Source of the DNA: Fodinicurvata fenggangensis DSM 21160
GTDB taxonomy: Bacteria; Pseudomonadota; Alphaproteobacteria; Kiloniellales; DSM-21159
Direction of reading: 5' to 3'
Length of the DNA stretch: 64,000 nucleotides
NCBI RefSeq assembly: GCF_000686045.1
Contig: NZ_JMLV01000001.1
Location: 310,001 to 374,000 of the forward strand
The translations under genes were made by a program, and so were the position numbers. Shown one piece after another: positions 8,737 through 17,443 of the stretch (its first letter is position 1; the number at the start of each line of letters is the position of its first letter). The notes beneath the pieces were generated by a model, which did not search any database, had not been told where the DNA came from, and saw only the letters and a list, made by a program, of their open reading frames with translations.

Positions 8737-10374
8737 TCACTCTCCTCGCGTTCTCTTGCGAAGGGCCTCCAGGTCCTGGGGGGCATCGATATCGGCCAGT
8801 ACCGAGTCATCCTTGACAGCGACTTCCGCGACAAGGTCGGGGTAATCCCCAAGCAATTGACGTGCCCCGATATCGCCTGAAATCTCCATGATCTCCGCAA
8901 AGAACTCCTTTCCGATCAATACAGGATTGCCACGTTTGCCTTGCCAGGTCGGCACGCAGATCTCACGTCCTTCGACAGGGTTGTAGCTTGTCACCAAGTG
9001 GTTCAGGACTTCGCTGCTGACCTCGGGCATGTCGGCCAGCATGACAAGTATGGCATCCGTATTGTCTTCCAATGCGGCCAAGCCGGCCTGTATTGATGTA
9101 CTGAGACCATCAGCATATTTTGGATTGTGGATGAATCGCACAGCCTTGCCGTCCAGCTTCTCCTGCACCTTGTCGGATTCGTGACCTGTGACGACCAGGC
9201 AATCTGAAACCTGGGAGTCCAGGGCGGTGTCCACGGTGGTTTGTAGAAGGCTTTTCCCGTTTACCTGTTCCAGGAGCTTGTTGATATGGCCCATGCGTCG
9301 TGACTGACCCGCCGCCAGGACCAGGGCTGTGACCCTGGGAAACTGTGCTGTTTCTTCCTGAGAGACAGCCTGCGTACGGGGTAGGGGACGTGAAGGGATT
9401 TCCTTCAGCAGGCCACCTACACCCATGCCGGCAATGTCCTCAGGCGCTATTGGCAGGTCTGCACATAGACGTTGGAGGACCCAGTCAAAGCCATTCAGCT
9501 TTGGAGACCGTGCGCACCCCGGCAAGCCGATTACATCGATCCCGCCGATTTCGGCAAGTAGCAGTAAATTTCCCGGATCCACGGGCATGCCGAAATGCCT
9601 GACCTGGCCACCGGCTTGCTCGATGGCGGCTGGAATCGTGTCCTTGCGATCAATAATGGCAGAGGCCCCGGATACCAGAAGGATATCCGGCTTTTCTGCT
9701 GTCAGTCTTGAAATGGCTGCTGCAACCTCTCCTTCATCGTGGGCGCAGCGAATCTCACGAACATCGGGACTCCCCAATTGTCGCAGACGATGGTTGAGTG
9801 CCGATTGTGTCTTGTCGAGCAGGCTTTCCTTCATACCTGCCAGACTGGTCTGGATCAGGCCGACTTTCTTTCTCTGGAATGGCGCGATCCTTACAGGGGC
9901 CGCCGTCGCCTTTCGACAAAGGTCCTGGCATGACTGCAGGGAGTGTCGAGGTGCAGCGAAAGGTATGATCTTGACGGTCGCGAGCATCTGCCGCGGTTCC
10001 ACCATTTCATAGGCCGGAAGAGTGGCAACGGTGAGTGCTTCATCGACCCGGTTTACGGTATTGATCGTCTCGCTATCGACGACGAGGAGACCGTGGCACG
10101 TGGACATGATGTTGCAGCGACCCGTTACAGCACTGGTCAATTCCGTCCCACTGCCGGCAACTGATGAAGCAAGCGCTTGTGCTGCATCATCCTCGTGAAT
10201 GTCACCGTCTTCGATTTGCGCGACCGTGACTTCTTCTATCCGGGCCAGACGAAGGACCTGAATGTCTTCCGCACTGAGCTGCCGGCCTTTCTTGAAATTC
10301 ACGGAGCCACGTTTCAGGGAATGGGCAAGCAGTGCGCCTTCAGCCTGATCGATGGGAATTTGGCCAAATATCAT
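8737..10374 (-). CDS. Molybdopterin-binding domain fused to MobA/MocA-like nucleotidyltransferase
   Basis: A 545-residue two-domain protein. Residues ~1-340 are a MoeA/MogA-like molybdopterin-binding region (DILLVSGASAIIDRKDTIP, GNLLLLAEIGGIDVIGLPGC). Residues ~350-545 are a MobA/MocA-like nucleotidyltransferase (VLAAGQSRRMG near the domain start, MLADMPEV, GKRGNPVLIG). This suggests it makes or loads a dinucleotide form of the molybdenum cofactor, most likely the cytosine form used by CoxL-type enzymes. The ATG at 10374 is one base past the xdhC stop and has GGAAGGCAGGG upstream; a longer in-frame start would overlap xdhC by 39 bp. It is the last gene of the maturation operon. Confidence 0.85.
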   Translation of the reverse strand: MIFGQIPIDQAEGALLAHSLKRGSVNFKKGRQLSAEDIQVLRLARIEEVTVAQIEDGDIHEDDAAQALASSVAGSGTELTSAVTGRCNIMSTCHGLLVVDSETINTVNRVDEALTVATLPAYEMVEPRQMLATVKIIPFAAPRHSLQSCQDLCRKATAAPVRIAPFQRKKVGLIQTSLAGMKESLLDKTQSALNHRLRQLGSPDVREIRCAHDEGEVAAAISRLTAEKPDILLVSGASAIIDRKDTIPAAIEQAGGQVRHFGMPVDPGNLLLLAEIGGIDVIGLPGCARSPKLNGFDWVLQRLCADLPIAPEDIAGMGVGGLLKEIPSRPLPRTQAVSQEETAQFPRVTALVLAAGQSRRMGHINKLLEQVNGKSLLQTTVDTALDSQVSDCLVVTGHESDKVQEKLDGKAVRFIHNPKYADGLSTSIQAGLAALEDNTDAILVMLADMPEVSSEVLNHLVTSYNPVEGREICVPTWQGKRGNPVLIGKEFFAEIMEISGDIGARQLLGDYPDLVAEVAVKDDSVLADIDAPQDLEALRKRTRGE

Positions 10375-10375
10375 C

Positions 10376-11092
10376 TCAACCCTGCCTTCCGACTTTGCCC
10401 GGAATCTCGGCACCACGCAGAACGGCGGTCAATTCGGCCAGAATGGAGACGGCAATCTCTGCAGGGTTCTGTGCGCCAATGGACAAGCCAATCGGCCCGT
10501 GGATTCGAGCCAGGAAGTCCGGCCCCCTGCCAGCCTCACTTAAACGCTGAAGACGTTTCTGGTGTGTCCGATTGGACCCCAAAGCCCCGATGTAAAATGC
10601 CGGACTTTCAAGAGCGACCAGAAGTGCCGGGTCATCCAGCTTGGGATCATGGGTGAGGGTGACAACGGCAGAGCGACTGTCGAGATCAAGGCCTTTCAGG
10701 GCTTCGTCCGGCCAGGAGTGGAGGATCTCAAGGCCGGGAAAGCGTGATTCAGTGCCCCAAGCCTGCCGGGGGTCGATCAGGGTGACTTCATAACCCATCT
10801 GATCGGCCATCGGGCAAAGCTTTTGAGCAATATGGACGGCCCCCACGACCATCAGGCGGGCTGGAGGTAGAAGGCATTCGGCAAAATGCCGTTCATCACT
10901 CAACAGGCCACTTTTTCCTTTGCTCAGGGCCTGTCGCGCCTCTTCCAGCAAGGCCTCCGACAGCTCCAGGTCACCTTCAAGCTCATGGGGATGAATCAGC
11001 AACTGTTGGCCAGATTCCAGGTTCGTGACGAGGCAGGCAGGCGTCTTGGACTGCATGTCCCTGCGCAGGCTTTTCAGGAGCGCCCTCTTCAT
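10376..11092 (-). CDS. XdhC C-terminal-type protein (Rossmann domain), half of a split XdhC
   Basis: XdhC/CoxF proteins bind molybdenum cofactor and help sulfurate and insert it into xanthine-dehydrogenase-family enzymes. This 238-residue protein carries the Rossmann-like XdhC_C domain (LMVVGAVHIAQKL, IDPRQAWGTESRF, YIGALGSNRTHQKR) after a ~90-residue N-terminal region. The end (HGPIGLSIGAQNPAEIAVSI) is typical of the family. The start codon overlaps the stop of the preceding gene as ATGA. A longer in-frame start at 11140 is possible but less likely. The usual N-terminal XdhC_CoxI domain is encoded separately by that upstream gene. Confidence 0.9.
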   Translation of the reverse strand: MKRALLKSLRRDMQSKTPACLVTNLESGQQLLIHPHELEGDLELSEALLEEARQALSKGKSGLLSDERHFAECLLPPARLMVVGAVHIAQKLCPMADQMGYEVTLIDPRQAWGTESRFPGLEILHSWPDEALKGLDLDSRSAVVTLTHDPKLDDPALLVALESPAFYIGALGSNRTHQKRLQRLSEAGRGPDFLARIHGPIGLSIGAQNPAEIAVSILAELTAVLRGAEIPGKVGRQG

Positions 11093-11436
11093 TGATCTGC
11101 CACCAGCTTTTCCACGTAAACGCGAACGGTGCCTCCACAAGCAAGCCCGACTTCCCAGGCATCCTCATTCGTGACGCCGAATTCCAGAAGGCGAGGCTTG
11201 CCATCCTTCATTGCCTGCTTGGCCTCCTCGACGACAGCGCCCTCAATGCATCCACCGGAGACCGAGCCCATCATGTCTCCGGCATCATCTACCAGAAGAT
11301 GGCTGCCGACCGGGCGGGGGGAGGAGCCCCAGGTTCCCACGACCGTTGCCAATGCTGCCGTTCGCCTCTGGTCCAGCCAGTTTTCCGCAAGCCCCAGAAT
11401 TTCGTCGCTTGCGGCATAGAGTGGATTTGCCGTCAT
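11089..11436 (-). CDS. XdhC_CoxI-domain protein, other half of a split XdhC
   Basis: A 115-residue protein that is only the N-terminal XdhC_CoxI domain. It shows TVVGTWGSSPRPVGSHLLV, then GSVSGGCIEGAVVEEA with its conserved Cys, and LACGGTVRVYVE. With the following gene it makes up the two domains that are fused in canonical XdhC. Its start overlaps the stop of the CoxE-like gene (ATGA), and its stop overlaps the next start, so all three are translationally coupled. Expected role: maturation of the molybdenum hydroxylase encoded at 17.4-21.1 kb. Confidence 0.92.
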   Translation of the reverse strand: MTANPLYAASDEILGLAENWLDQRRTAALATVVGTWGSSPRPVGSHLLVDDAGDMMGSVSGGCIEGAVVEEAKQAMKDGKPRLLEFGVTNEDAWEVGLACGGTVRVYVEKLVADQ

Positions 11437-12731
11437 CCTTCCAGTTCCTTCTTCCAGATCGTCGCCGGACTCGGCCGGGACATGGCACCGGTTTGCAGAA
11501 CATCTGCGAGCTGCTCCAGGCTTTCCAGGTTATGGACCGGCAGGAAGTCGTCGATATGCGGCATGAGTGCCCTGGCTCCCCCGGTTTTGGGTTGGTACCC
11601 GTCATAACGAAGCAAAGGATTGAGCCAGATCAGGCGACGGCAGGACTTCTGGAGCCTCTCGGCTTCTTTCTCCAAAAGGCGGTTGTCCTCGCGGTCCAGT
11701 CCATCGGTAATCAGCAGCACGGTGGCTCCTTGGGCCAGCACGCGCCGAGACCAATGAAGGTTGAAGTCCGAGAGACAGCTGCCAATACGCGTGCCACCAT
11801 CCCAATCCTGTGCCGTATGCCCTATGTCATCGAGTGCAATGTCCACATCCTTCTCCTTCAGCGAACGGGTGACATTGGTCAGGTGCGTTCCGAAAAGGAA
11901 GGAGTGGACACGCTCGCGCTCGCCAGTGGTGGCATGCATGAAGTGCAGAAGGATGCGTGAATAGCGGCTCATGGAACCCGAGATGTCGCAAAGTATGACC
12001 AGCGGGGGAATCCGTTCGCGACGCTTGCGCCAAGCAAAGCGGACGGTTTCACTGCCACTGCGAAGCGATTGCCGGAGACTGTTGCGAAGATCGATGCGTC
12101 CAGGCGCGGAGGCGGCCTTGAAGCGTCGTGTCCGGAGCCTTTCAAACGGCAGACGCATGCGGGCTATGCGCTGCTTGGCTTCCTCTATCTCCGCCTGTGA
12201 CATCTGTTCAAAGTCGCGATGCTGCAGGCTGTCGTTCTGGGACCAGGTCAAGGCCGCATCGAGTTCGATCTCCTGCTTTTCAGTCTCCTTTTGCTCCTGC
12301 TCATCCTGATCGAATCGCATGGCTTCAGCGACCCGACGATTGAGGGGCTTCCCCGGATCATTTTCAGAGGAGTCGTCGAAGATCGTGGGCAGGAATAGCG
12401 AGCGCATGCGATCCAGCAGATGCGGGTTGCGCCAGAACACCTCGAAAGCCTGGTCGAAGATTTCCTGTTGGTCCCGGTGGGTAATGCAAACCCCATGAAG
12501 CGCCCAGTAAAAATCTTCTCGCCGCTGGAGGCCTACAGCCTGCACAGCTTCGAAAGCCTCAAGCGCAGTCGAGGTTCCAACCGGTATGCCAGCCGAACGC
12601 AAGACATGCAGGAAGCGCAGGATGTTCTCTGCCAGCCGCCCCCCGGTCCCGGCGGTTTCCGGGCTGTCAGGTGTCTCGGATTTTGACTGGACCGTATCAA
12701 AGGCTCCTGATGAGGGTTCGCTTTGTTGCAT
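11433..12731 (-). CDS. CoxE-like VWA-domain protein
   Basis: A 432-residue CoxE-family protein, known in CO-dehydrogenase clusters as the partner of a MoxR ATPase. The C-terminal VWA domain has the MIDAS motif DISGSMS beginning at Asp249, plus ITDGLDRED further on. The N-terminal half is helical and charged. In Oligotropha the CoxD/CoxE pair is implicated in building the Cu/Mo site of CO dehydrogenase; here the partner enzyme is form II, so the exact task may differ. I take the ATG at 12731, with AAGG upstream; an in-frame TTG lies 6 bases earlier. It starts 10 bp after the moxR stop. Confidence 0.9.
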   Translation of the reverse strand: MQQSEPSSGAFDTVQSKSETPDSPETAGTGGRLAENILRFLHVLRSAGIPVGTSTALEAFEAVQAVGLQRREDFYWALHGVCITHRDQQEIFDQAFEVFWRNPHLLDRMRSLFLPTIFDDSSENDPGKPLNRRVAEAMRFDQDEQEQKETEKQEIELDAALTWSQNDSLQHRDFEQMSQAEIEEAKQRIARMRLPFERLRTRRFKAASAPGRIDLRNSLRQSLRSGSETVRFAWRKRRERIPPLVILCDISGSMSRYSRILLHFMHATTGERERVHSFLFGTHLTNVTRSLKEKDVDIALDDIGHTAQDWDGGTRIGSCLSDFNLHWSRRVLAQGATVLLITDGLDREDNRLLEKEAERLQKSCRRLIWLNPLLRYDGYQPKTGGARALMPHIDDFLPVHNLESLEQLADVLQTGAMSRPSPATIWKKELEG

Positions 12732-12740
12732 GGCCAAGCC

Positions 12741-13697
12741 TTACTGTGCTGTGGCGACATCCCGCTTGATCTGCTGTAGCAGGCGGGTTGCTTCACTGCC
12801 TTCAATCTTGGCTATGTCGTCCTGGTACTTGAGAAGCACGCCAAGCGTGTCATCGACGGCTGAACTGTCCAGGCTGATCATGTCCAGCTGAACCAGCGCT
12901 TCCGCCCAGTCGATGGTTTCGGCAATTCCAGGCGACTTGAAGAGGTTGGTATCACGCAGGGCATGCACAAAGGAAACGATCTCACGGCTCAAGCTGTCCG
13001 GGACGTCCGGGGCCCTGGAGGCCAGGATTTTCTGCTCACGCTCCATATCGGGATAGTCGACCCAGTGATAAAGGCAGCGCCGCTTGAGCGCGTCATGAAT
13101 TTCACGGGTTCGATTGGAGGTCAGGATTACGATTGGTGGTTCACTTGCCCGGATATTCCCCAGTTCGGGAATCGATATCTGGAAATCGGACAGAAGTTCC
13201 AGGAGAAAGGCTTCGAAGGGTTCATCCGTACGGTCGAGTTCATCAATCAGAAGGATCGGAGGCCCTTCCGGTGCTGGTTTCAAGGCCTGCAGCAAGGGGC
13301 GTTCGATCAGGAATTCCTCGGAAAAGATATCCGAAACCAGAGAGGCGCGATCGTCAGAGTGTCCAGTGGCCTCGGCAAGGCGAATCTCGATCATCTGCCT
13401 GGGATAGTTCCATTCATATGCAGAGCTCGCCAAATCAAGCCCTTCGTAGCACTGCAGGCGAATCAAACGCCTTCCCAGTGTTGCCGCGAGGACCTTGGCC
13501 AACTCGGTCTTGCCGACGCCGGCTTCCCCTTCAAGGAACAAGGGGCGTTTCAGCTTCAGGGCCAGGTACACCATGGTGGCAAGGTTGCGACCAGCCACAT
13601 AATTGCCTTGCTCCAGAAGCTTCAGGGTTGCATCGACACTGTCGGGAAGGGGGGAAGACTGAAGGGGGTGACTCTCGTTCACTGTATCTGTGTCCAT
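12741..13697 (-). CDS. MoxR-family AAA+ ATPase (CoxD-like)
   Basis: A 318-residue AAA+ ATPase. Walker A is GEAGVGKT at residues 57-64 and Walker B is LLIDELDR; sensor 1 is ILTSNRTREI. The DERT-like insert and the QCYEGLD motif are typical of the MoxR/CoxD group. It is thought to act as a chaperone with the VWA protein encoded just downstream. Its ATG lies inside the end of ydbL (19-bp overlap), so its translation may depend on the ydbH-ynbE-ydbL message. Confidence 0.93.
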   Translation of the reverse strand: MDTDTVNESHPLQSSPLPDSVDATLKLLEQGNYVAGRNLATMVYLALKLKRPLFLEGEAGVGKTELAKVLAATLGRRLIRLQCYEGLDLASSAYEWNYPRQMIEIRLAEATGHSDDRASLVSDIFSEEFLIERPLLQALKPAPEGPPILLIDELDRTDEPFEAFLLELLSDFQISIPELGNIRASEPPIVILTSNRTREIHDALKRRCLYHWVDYPDMEREQKILASRAPDVPDSLSREIVSFVHALRDTNLFKSPGIAETIDWAEALVQLDMISLDSSAVDDTLGVLLKYQDDIAKIEGSEATRLLQQIKRDVATAQ

Positions 13698-14017
13698 TTG
13701 CCGTCTGGCTTCTTGATCCAGGTTCCACTTGGAACCTTGCTAATGATCTTTTCAAAATAGACTTTGCCAACTTCCTGCACAGGAGCGTTCTGTTGCTCCG
13801 CACGGTCGCGATAAACCTCGAGGCGTTCATTGTTTATATCGTCCACGGCCTGCTCGGCAGAGGGCGTGCGTGCTTCCATCAAGCCGTCCCAACGTTCACC
13901 GGCTTCTCCACTGCTGCGAAGCTCCTGGGCGGATTGCGCCCAGGCACCGGTGCTCAAACTGAAACTGCCCAGAAGAATGGCCAGAAGGGCTATCAGAAGA
14001 GTCCTACGCATATTCAT
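13679..14017 (-). CDS. ydbL: YdbL family periplasmic protein (DUF1318)
   Basis: A 112-residue exported protein. The signal peptide is residues 1-27 (RRTLLIALLAILLG, ending GAWA). The DUF1318 domain follows, with INNERLEVYRDRAEQ and the C-terminal VPSGTWIKKPDGKW, close in pattern to E. coli YdbL. In E. coli, YdbL modulates the YdbH-YnbE intermembrane bridge that carries phospholipids to the outer membrane. The order ydbH, ynbE, ydbL is the same here. The stop lies 19 bp inside the moxR gene. Confidence 0.92.
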   Translation of the reverse strand: MNMRRTLLIALLAILLGSFSLSTGAWAQSAQELRSSGEAGERWDGLMEARTPSAEQAVDDINNERLEVYRDRAEQQNAPVQEVGKVYFEKIISKVPSGTWIKKPDGKWTQIQ

Positions 14018-14051
14018 GCTCTAGTTTCCCGTAAATACGCTGTTCATCCGT

Positions 14052-14258
14052 TTAGAAGATGTCGGGTTTGGATTCGATATCCTCTTCCGCCTGTTCCTCC
14101 AGGCGGACACGAACATCGGCATCGAGCTTGACGTTCAAGTTGATCGTGATCGGGTCCTTCGGCGCCTCAACTCGTACGGTCGGTTGACAGGAGACCAGCA
14201 AGCCCTGTGCCAGCAGGACTGCCAGGAGTCCGAAGGTGTTCTTGTGCAGTCTGGTCAC
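14052..14258 (-). CDS. ynbE: YnbE family outer-membrane lipoprotein
   Basis: A 68-residue lipoprotein that partners YdbH at the outer membrane. The signal peptide ends LLVSC (lipobox). The mature part, VEAPKDPITINLNVKL, matches the diagnostic VAAPKEPITINMNVKI segment of E. coli YnbE as I remember it, and the C-terminus ends SKPDIF. The start is set at a GTG (14258) with GGAAG upstream. A reading frame extending up to an ATG at 14363 would bury the signal sequence and overlap ydbH. It lies 70 bp after ydbH and 34 bp before ydbL. Confidence 0.92.
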   Translation of the reverse strand: MTRLHKNTFGLLAVLLAQGLLVSCQPTVRVEAPKDPITINLNVKLDADVRVRLEEQAEEDIESKPDIF

Positions 14259-14328
14259 TTCAAAACTTTCTTCCGTTGAAGATTGTACAGTACATGCATG
14301 CTGTCTCTTAATTGTGGTGGCTTGATGG

Positions 14329-17300
14329 TCATTGCACAAGTTCGAGCATATCATCCAGGACATTCTGGGAAAGGCGGCGACCTTCAGAGATTGCTTGAAG
14401 GACAGAGGCTAAATCGCCATTCATATTTATATTCAGGTCGAAAGGATGACCGTCGAGTACATCCGGATTCTGGCCTTCCAGTTTTATGGCAAGCCGGCTT
14501 TCTCCTTGGATGGGTTTGTGAATGTCCAAGCGGAGTCTGTCGTAATGGAAATTCTCTAGCGCATCCAGCATCAAGGAGACAGCTTCCCCTCCCGAAGCAA
14601 GGGCAGAGCGTACCTCATCCGACTTGAAAGCAATCTGGCCAGTCTGGGAAGATTCCAAATGCCCGTCAGAAATTTCGAACGCGCCATCAGTAATGGTGAC
14701 AGGTATCTCTCCCGTAAAGCGCCCGGCTGCTTCCAAGTCCTCGATTTCAAGCAGATCGACGAGTTGCGATATGCTGATATTCTCGAGTCTCAAGATTAAC
14801 TTATGTCGATTCTTGGAAAGATCGAATTCGCTGTCCTCGATATGCAAACGACCATCCGCAAAATTGGAACGCAGGTTTTCAAGCTTTACGACAGGTAGTG
14901 CGGTTTGTCCTTCAGCAAGCTCAAAGCGACCCAATATATCGGCAAGCTGTATATTGCCTATACCCGCGGCTTCAACAGTGAAGACCTGCGATTGAGTTGT
15001 ACGCAAAGGTAATAAGCTCCCGAGCTCTATGGTGCTGTTCAGGTTCTTGATCCCAGTATCGAAAATACTGAAGTCCAGCCCCGTGAGGTAAAGCCGGCCC
15101 CGGCCATTCAGTCCATAATCGTTCCAGGCAATATTGAGGCTGAGCGCAGCATCGCCTTCGACATCCTCAAGTATATCGAGTATGGGGAACAGTCCGGTCG
15201 GTTGCAGCCCATTGATCAAGAAGCGATGTGAAGGAAGGGAAAAATCCAGAGAACCGTTACCGGTTTCCAGGCTGTGGGATCCTTCCGCTGTGACGTTTGT
15301 CTTGCTGTTCGGATCTACTCCCGCAAGCGAAAAAGCCAGAGCTTCTTTGCGCAAAAAGACATGACCGTTCAGGTCCAGCGCAGAAAAAATGGCTGGATCA
15401 GCGGTGCTGCTGAGGAGTCCCTCATTCACTTGTAGCAGGGGCGTCTCTTGATCTGGTAGGGGGTATTCGGCCTCGAAAGCTAGGTCTGCGAGTGACAGCC
15501 CCGGTTCATCCAGGGTCACCTTTTGCAGTTTTCCGGTGGCAGTGAAAGTAGGGGACTGTCCGGGCGGCAAGCTGGAATCGTGCTTCACTTCGAAATCAAC
15601 GGATAGGGGGCGCACTTGCCCTGTCAGAGGGGCGCCGCTTGTCCGGAACTGCCGGAAAGTCAGGTCTTGAAGCTCTGCTTTGCCATTGATCCCAAGGTGG
15701 AAATCAGACTCTCCCTCGTTACGTTGGAAACTGACGTTCAACTCGCCGATCTTGAGCTCTGATTCCGGAATCCCCAGGCCGGCGGGCAGGGACAAGCCTT
15801 TGGCGCGCACCACGCCAGGTTCCTTGGTGGAGACTTCCAGCTTTTGGGTGCCCTTGCCGTGGAAACCAATGAATAATTCCGCTGCGCTGGTTCCGGCACT
15901 GGCATAAGGGGTGTTGAAGCCTTCGCTCGTCGCGGAAAGCTTTGCATGTCCATCGTAGCTTTCATAAGCACCTGACAGACTCGCTTCACCGCTGATCTCG
16001 TGAGAACCAAGCTGGTCCAGGGGCAGTTCCTCGACAAGGAGGTTTTCAAGCCTGGCTTCAAACTGTTTGTCACGGGGCAGGAAGTATCCGGACAAACGCC
16101 CTGAAAGCCGTGCGCCTTGGGCGCCTTCGAGTTTTGCAGTCGTTAGGACGTCGATACGGGGCGTGCTGGACAGTCCGCTCACTTCCATGAAGGGGCGTTC
16201 ACCCCGAACATCCGATAAGTGCAGGCTATAGCTGTCGTCCAGAAGTGCTTTTGACTGGCTGTCATCTGATAAGTTTGCCGTCTCGTCCTTAATGTTCGCC
16301 AGCGACATGCTGGCCGGGCCCTTCAGGAAGAGGGAAAAACGCGCATTTTCCAGCAGGAAGTCCGCGGCAACAGAACCTTCCATGAGGCGGCGATCGAAGG
16401 GTGTTGAGAGCTTCAGGATTTCCAGGCCAACCTCCCCCTTAGCATCGAGTGCCTCGATCCAGTCCACCAGGCTTCCAGAGGCGTCAGCCAGCGCCGTGGC
16501 TTTCGGTAACTGAACATTGCCGTCCAGGGAAAGAATGGCTTTCATCTGCTCATCCTGCATGGGCAGGCTGGCCGTCCAACTTTCCCAATCCCCCTTTGTA
16601 ATCTGCAAGGAGCCGTTCAGGTCCAGGTTTGGAGAGGCAACGATGTCCCGGCCAGAGAATGAAATCTGTCCATCGATGCCCAGCCTTGGCACAACCGTGT
16701 TCAGGTTACCTTCCATCGAGACCGGCAGCAGGTCGGACAAGCTCAGCGCAATATTACCGACGACTCTGGCCTCACTGTCCTCGATCGGGTGAAATGTCAG
16801 CTGAAGGTCATGTTCTTCCTGGCTGTTTCGCTGCAAGAGAGCATCCAGCCCAAGGCTGTAACGTCTTTCTTCATAAACAAGGGTGTACTCAGCGTCGTTG
16901 AGATGGATATCGGACACTTCCCAGTTTCCAAGGACATCCTGCGGAGAGGAAAGTGAACTTCCTTCCGGTGGCCCTTCGTCCTCGGGACTTGTGTCCGTTC
17001 CACGGCCCTGGCGCTTTTCATGGCCGGCCTGTTTTTGGAGAATCTTGAGTCCATGGATCTCCAGTTCGGGCAAGACACCGGAGAGCAGGTTTTCCGGGCT
17101 GAAGCGTATGATCACCCGATCTGCAGTGATGCGATCCACCGTCGTTTCTCGGACAGCCAGGTCCTCGATGACGGCTTGCTTGAAGCCAACTTCGGCAACC
17201 GTCAGGTCGGCAGAGATACCGGCTTGTTGCAGGTAATAGTCAGCGGCCCATTGCAAGACCGGTTTGCGCAAGGCGACGGCGCTTGCACTGGCAATCAGGA

Positions 17301-17352
17301 CGACGCCAAGCAGCGCCAGAACAGTAATAAGCCCTTTCTTCCGTCGGGACAT
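14329..17352 (-). CDS. ydbH: YdbH-type intermembrane phospholipid transport protein
   Basis: A 1007-residue AsmA-like protein. One N-terminal membrane helix (residues ~8-28) is followed by a very long periplasmic beta-rich part. The C-terminal third carries the YdbH domain: HRFLINGLQPTGLFPILDIL, then FSIFDTGIKNLNSTI, then VDLLEIEDLEAAGRFTGEIP near residue 870. In E. coli, YdbH is one of three partly redundant bridges (with TamB and YhdP) that move phospholipids between the membranes. The length is somewhat above that of E. coli YdbH (~880). Its small partners YnbE and YdbL are encoded directly downstream. A terminator hairpin just upstream separates it from coxM. Confidence 0.93.
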   Translation of the reverse strand: MSRRKKGLITVLALLGVVLIASASAVALRKPVLQWAADYYLQQAGISADLTVAEVGFKQAVIEDLAVRETTVDRITADRVIIRFSPENLLSGVLPELEIHGLKILQKQAGHEKRQGRGTDTSPEDEGPPEGSSLSSPQDVLGNWEVSDIHLNDAEYTLVYEERRYSLGLDALLQRNSQEEHDLQLTFHPIEDSEARVVGNIALSLSDLLPVSMEGNLNTVVPRLGIDGQISFSGRDIVASPNLDLNGSLQITKGDWESWTASLPMQDEQMKAILSLDGNVQLPKATALADASGSLVDWIEALDAKGEVGLEILKLSTPFDRRLMEGSVAADFLLENARFSLFLKGPASMSLANIKDETANLSDDSQSKALLDDSYSLHLSDVRGERPFMEVSGLSSTPRIDVLTTAKLEGAQGARLSGRLSGYFLPRDKQFEARLENLLVEELPLDQLGSHEISGEASLSGAYESYDGHAKLSATSEGFNTPYASAGTSAAELFIGFHGKGTQKLEVSTKEPGVVRAKGLSLPAGLGIPESELKIGELNVSFQRNEGESDFHLGINGKAELQDLTFRQFRTSGAPLTGQVRPLSVDFEVKHDSSLPPGQSPTFTATGKLQKVTLDEPGLSLADLAFEAEYPLPDQETPLLQVNEGLLSSTADPAIFSALDLNGHVFLRKEALAFSLAGVDPNSKTNVTAEGSHSLETGNGSLDFSLPSHRFLINGLQPTGLFPILDILEDVEGDAALSLNIAWNDYGLNGRGRLYLTGLDFSIFDTGIKNLNSTIELGSLLPLRTTQSQVFTVEAAGIGNIQLADILGRFELAEGQTALPVVKLENLRSNFADGRLHIEDSEFDLSKNRHKLILRLENISISQLVDLLEIEDLEAAGRFTGEIPVTITDGAFEISDGHLESSQTGQIAFKSDEVRSALASGGEAVSLMLDALENFHYDRLRLDIHKPIQGESRLAIKLEGQNPDVLDGHPFDLNINMNGDLASVLQAISEGRRLSQNVLDDMLELVQ

Positions 17353-17375
17353 GATGCCGCTTCATACTGCTGCAA

Positions 17376-17405
17376 ATAAGGCCGGGCCTGTGTAGGCCCG
17401 GCCTG
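17376..17405 (-). terminator. Intrinsic terminator after the coxSLM genes
   Basis: A perfect 9-bp GC-rich stem, GGCCGGGCC (17380-17388) and GGCCCGGCC (17395-17403), with a 6-nt loop. It is followed in the minus direction by TTATTTG. It lies 40 bp after the coxM stop and before the ydbH start, so it should end the transcript of the Mo-hydroxylase structural genes at this point. Confidence 0.8.
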
Positions 17406-17443
17406 GTGATCAGCGAGGAACACGCCCTTTCAGGCGCAAGTTT

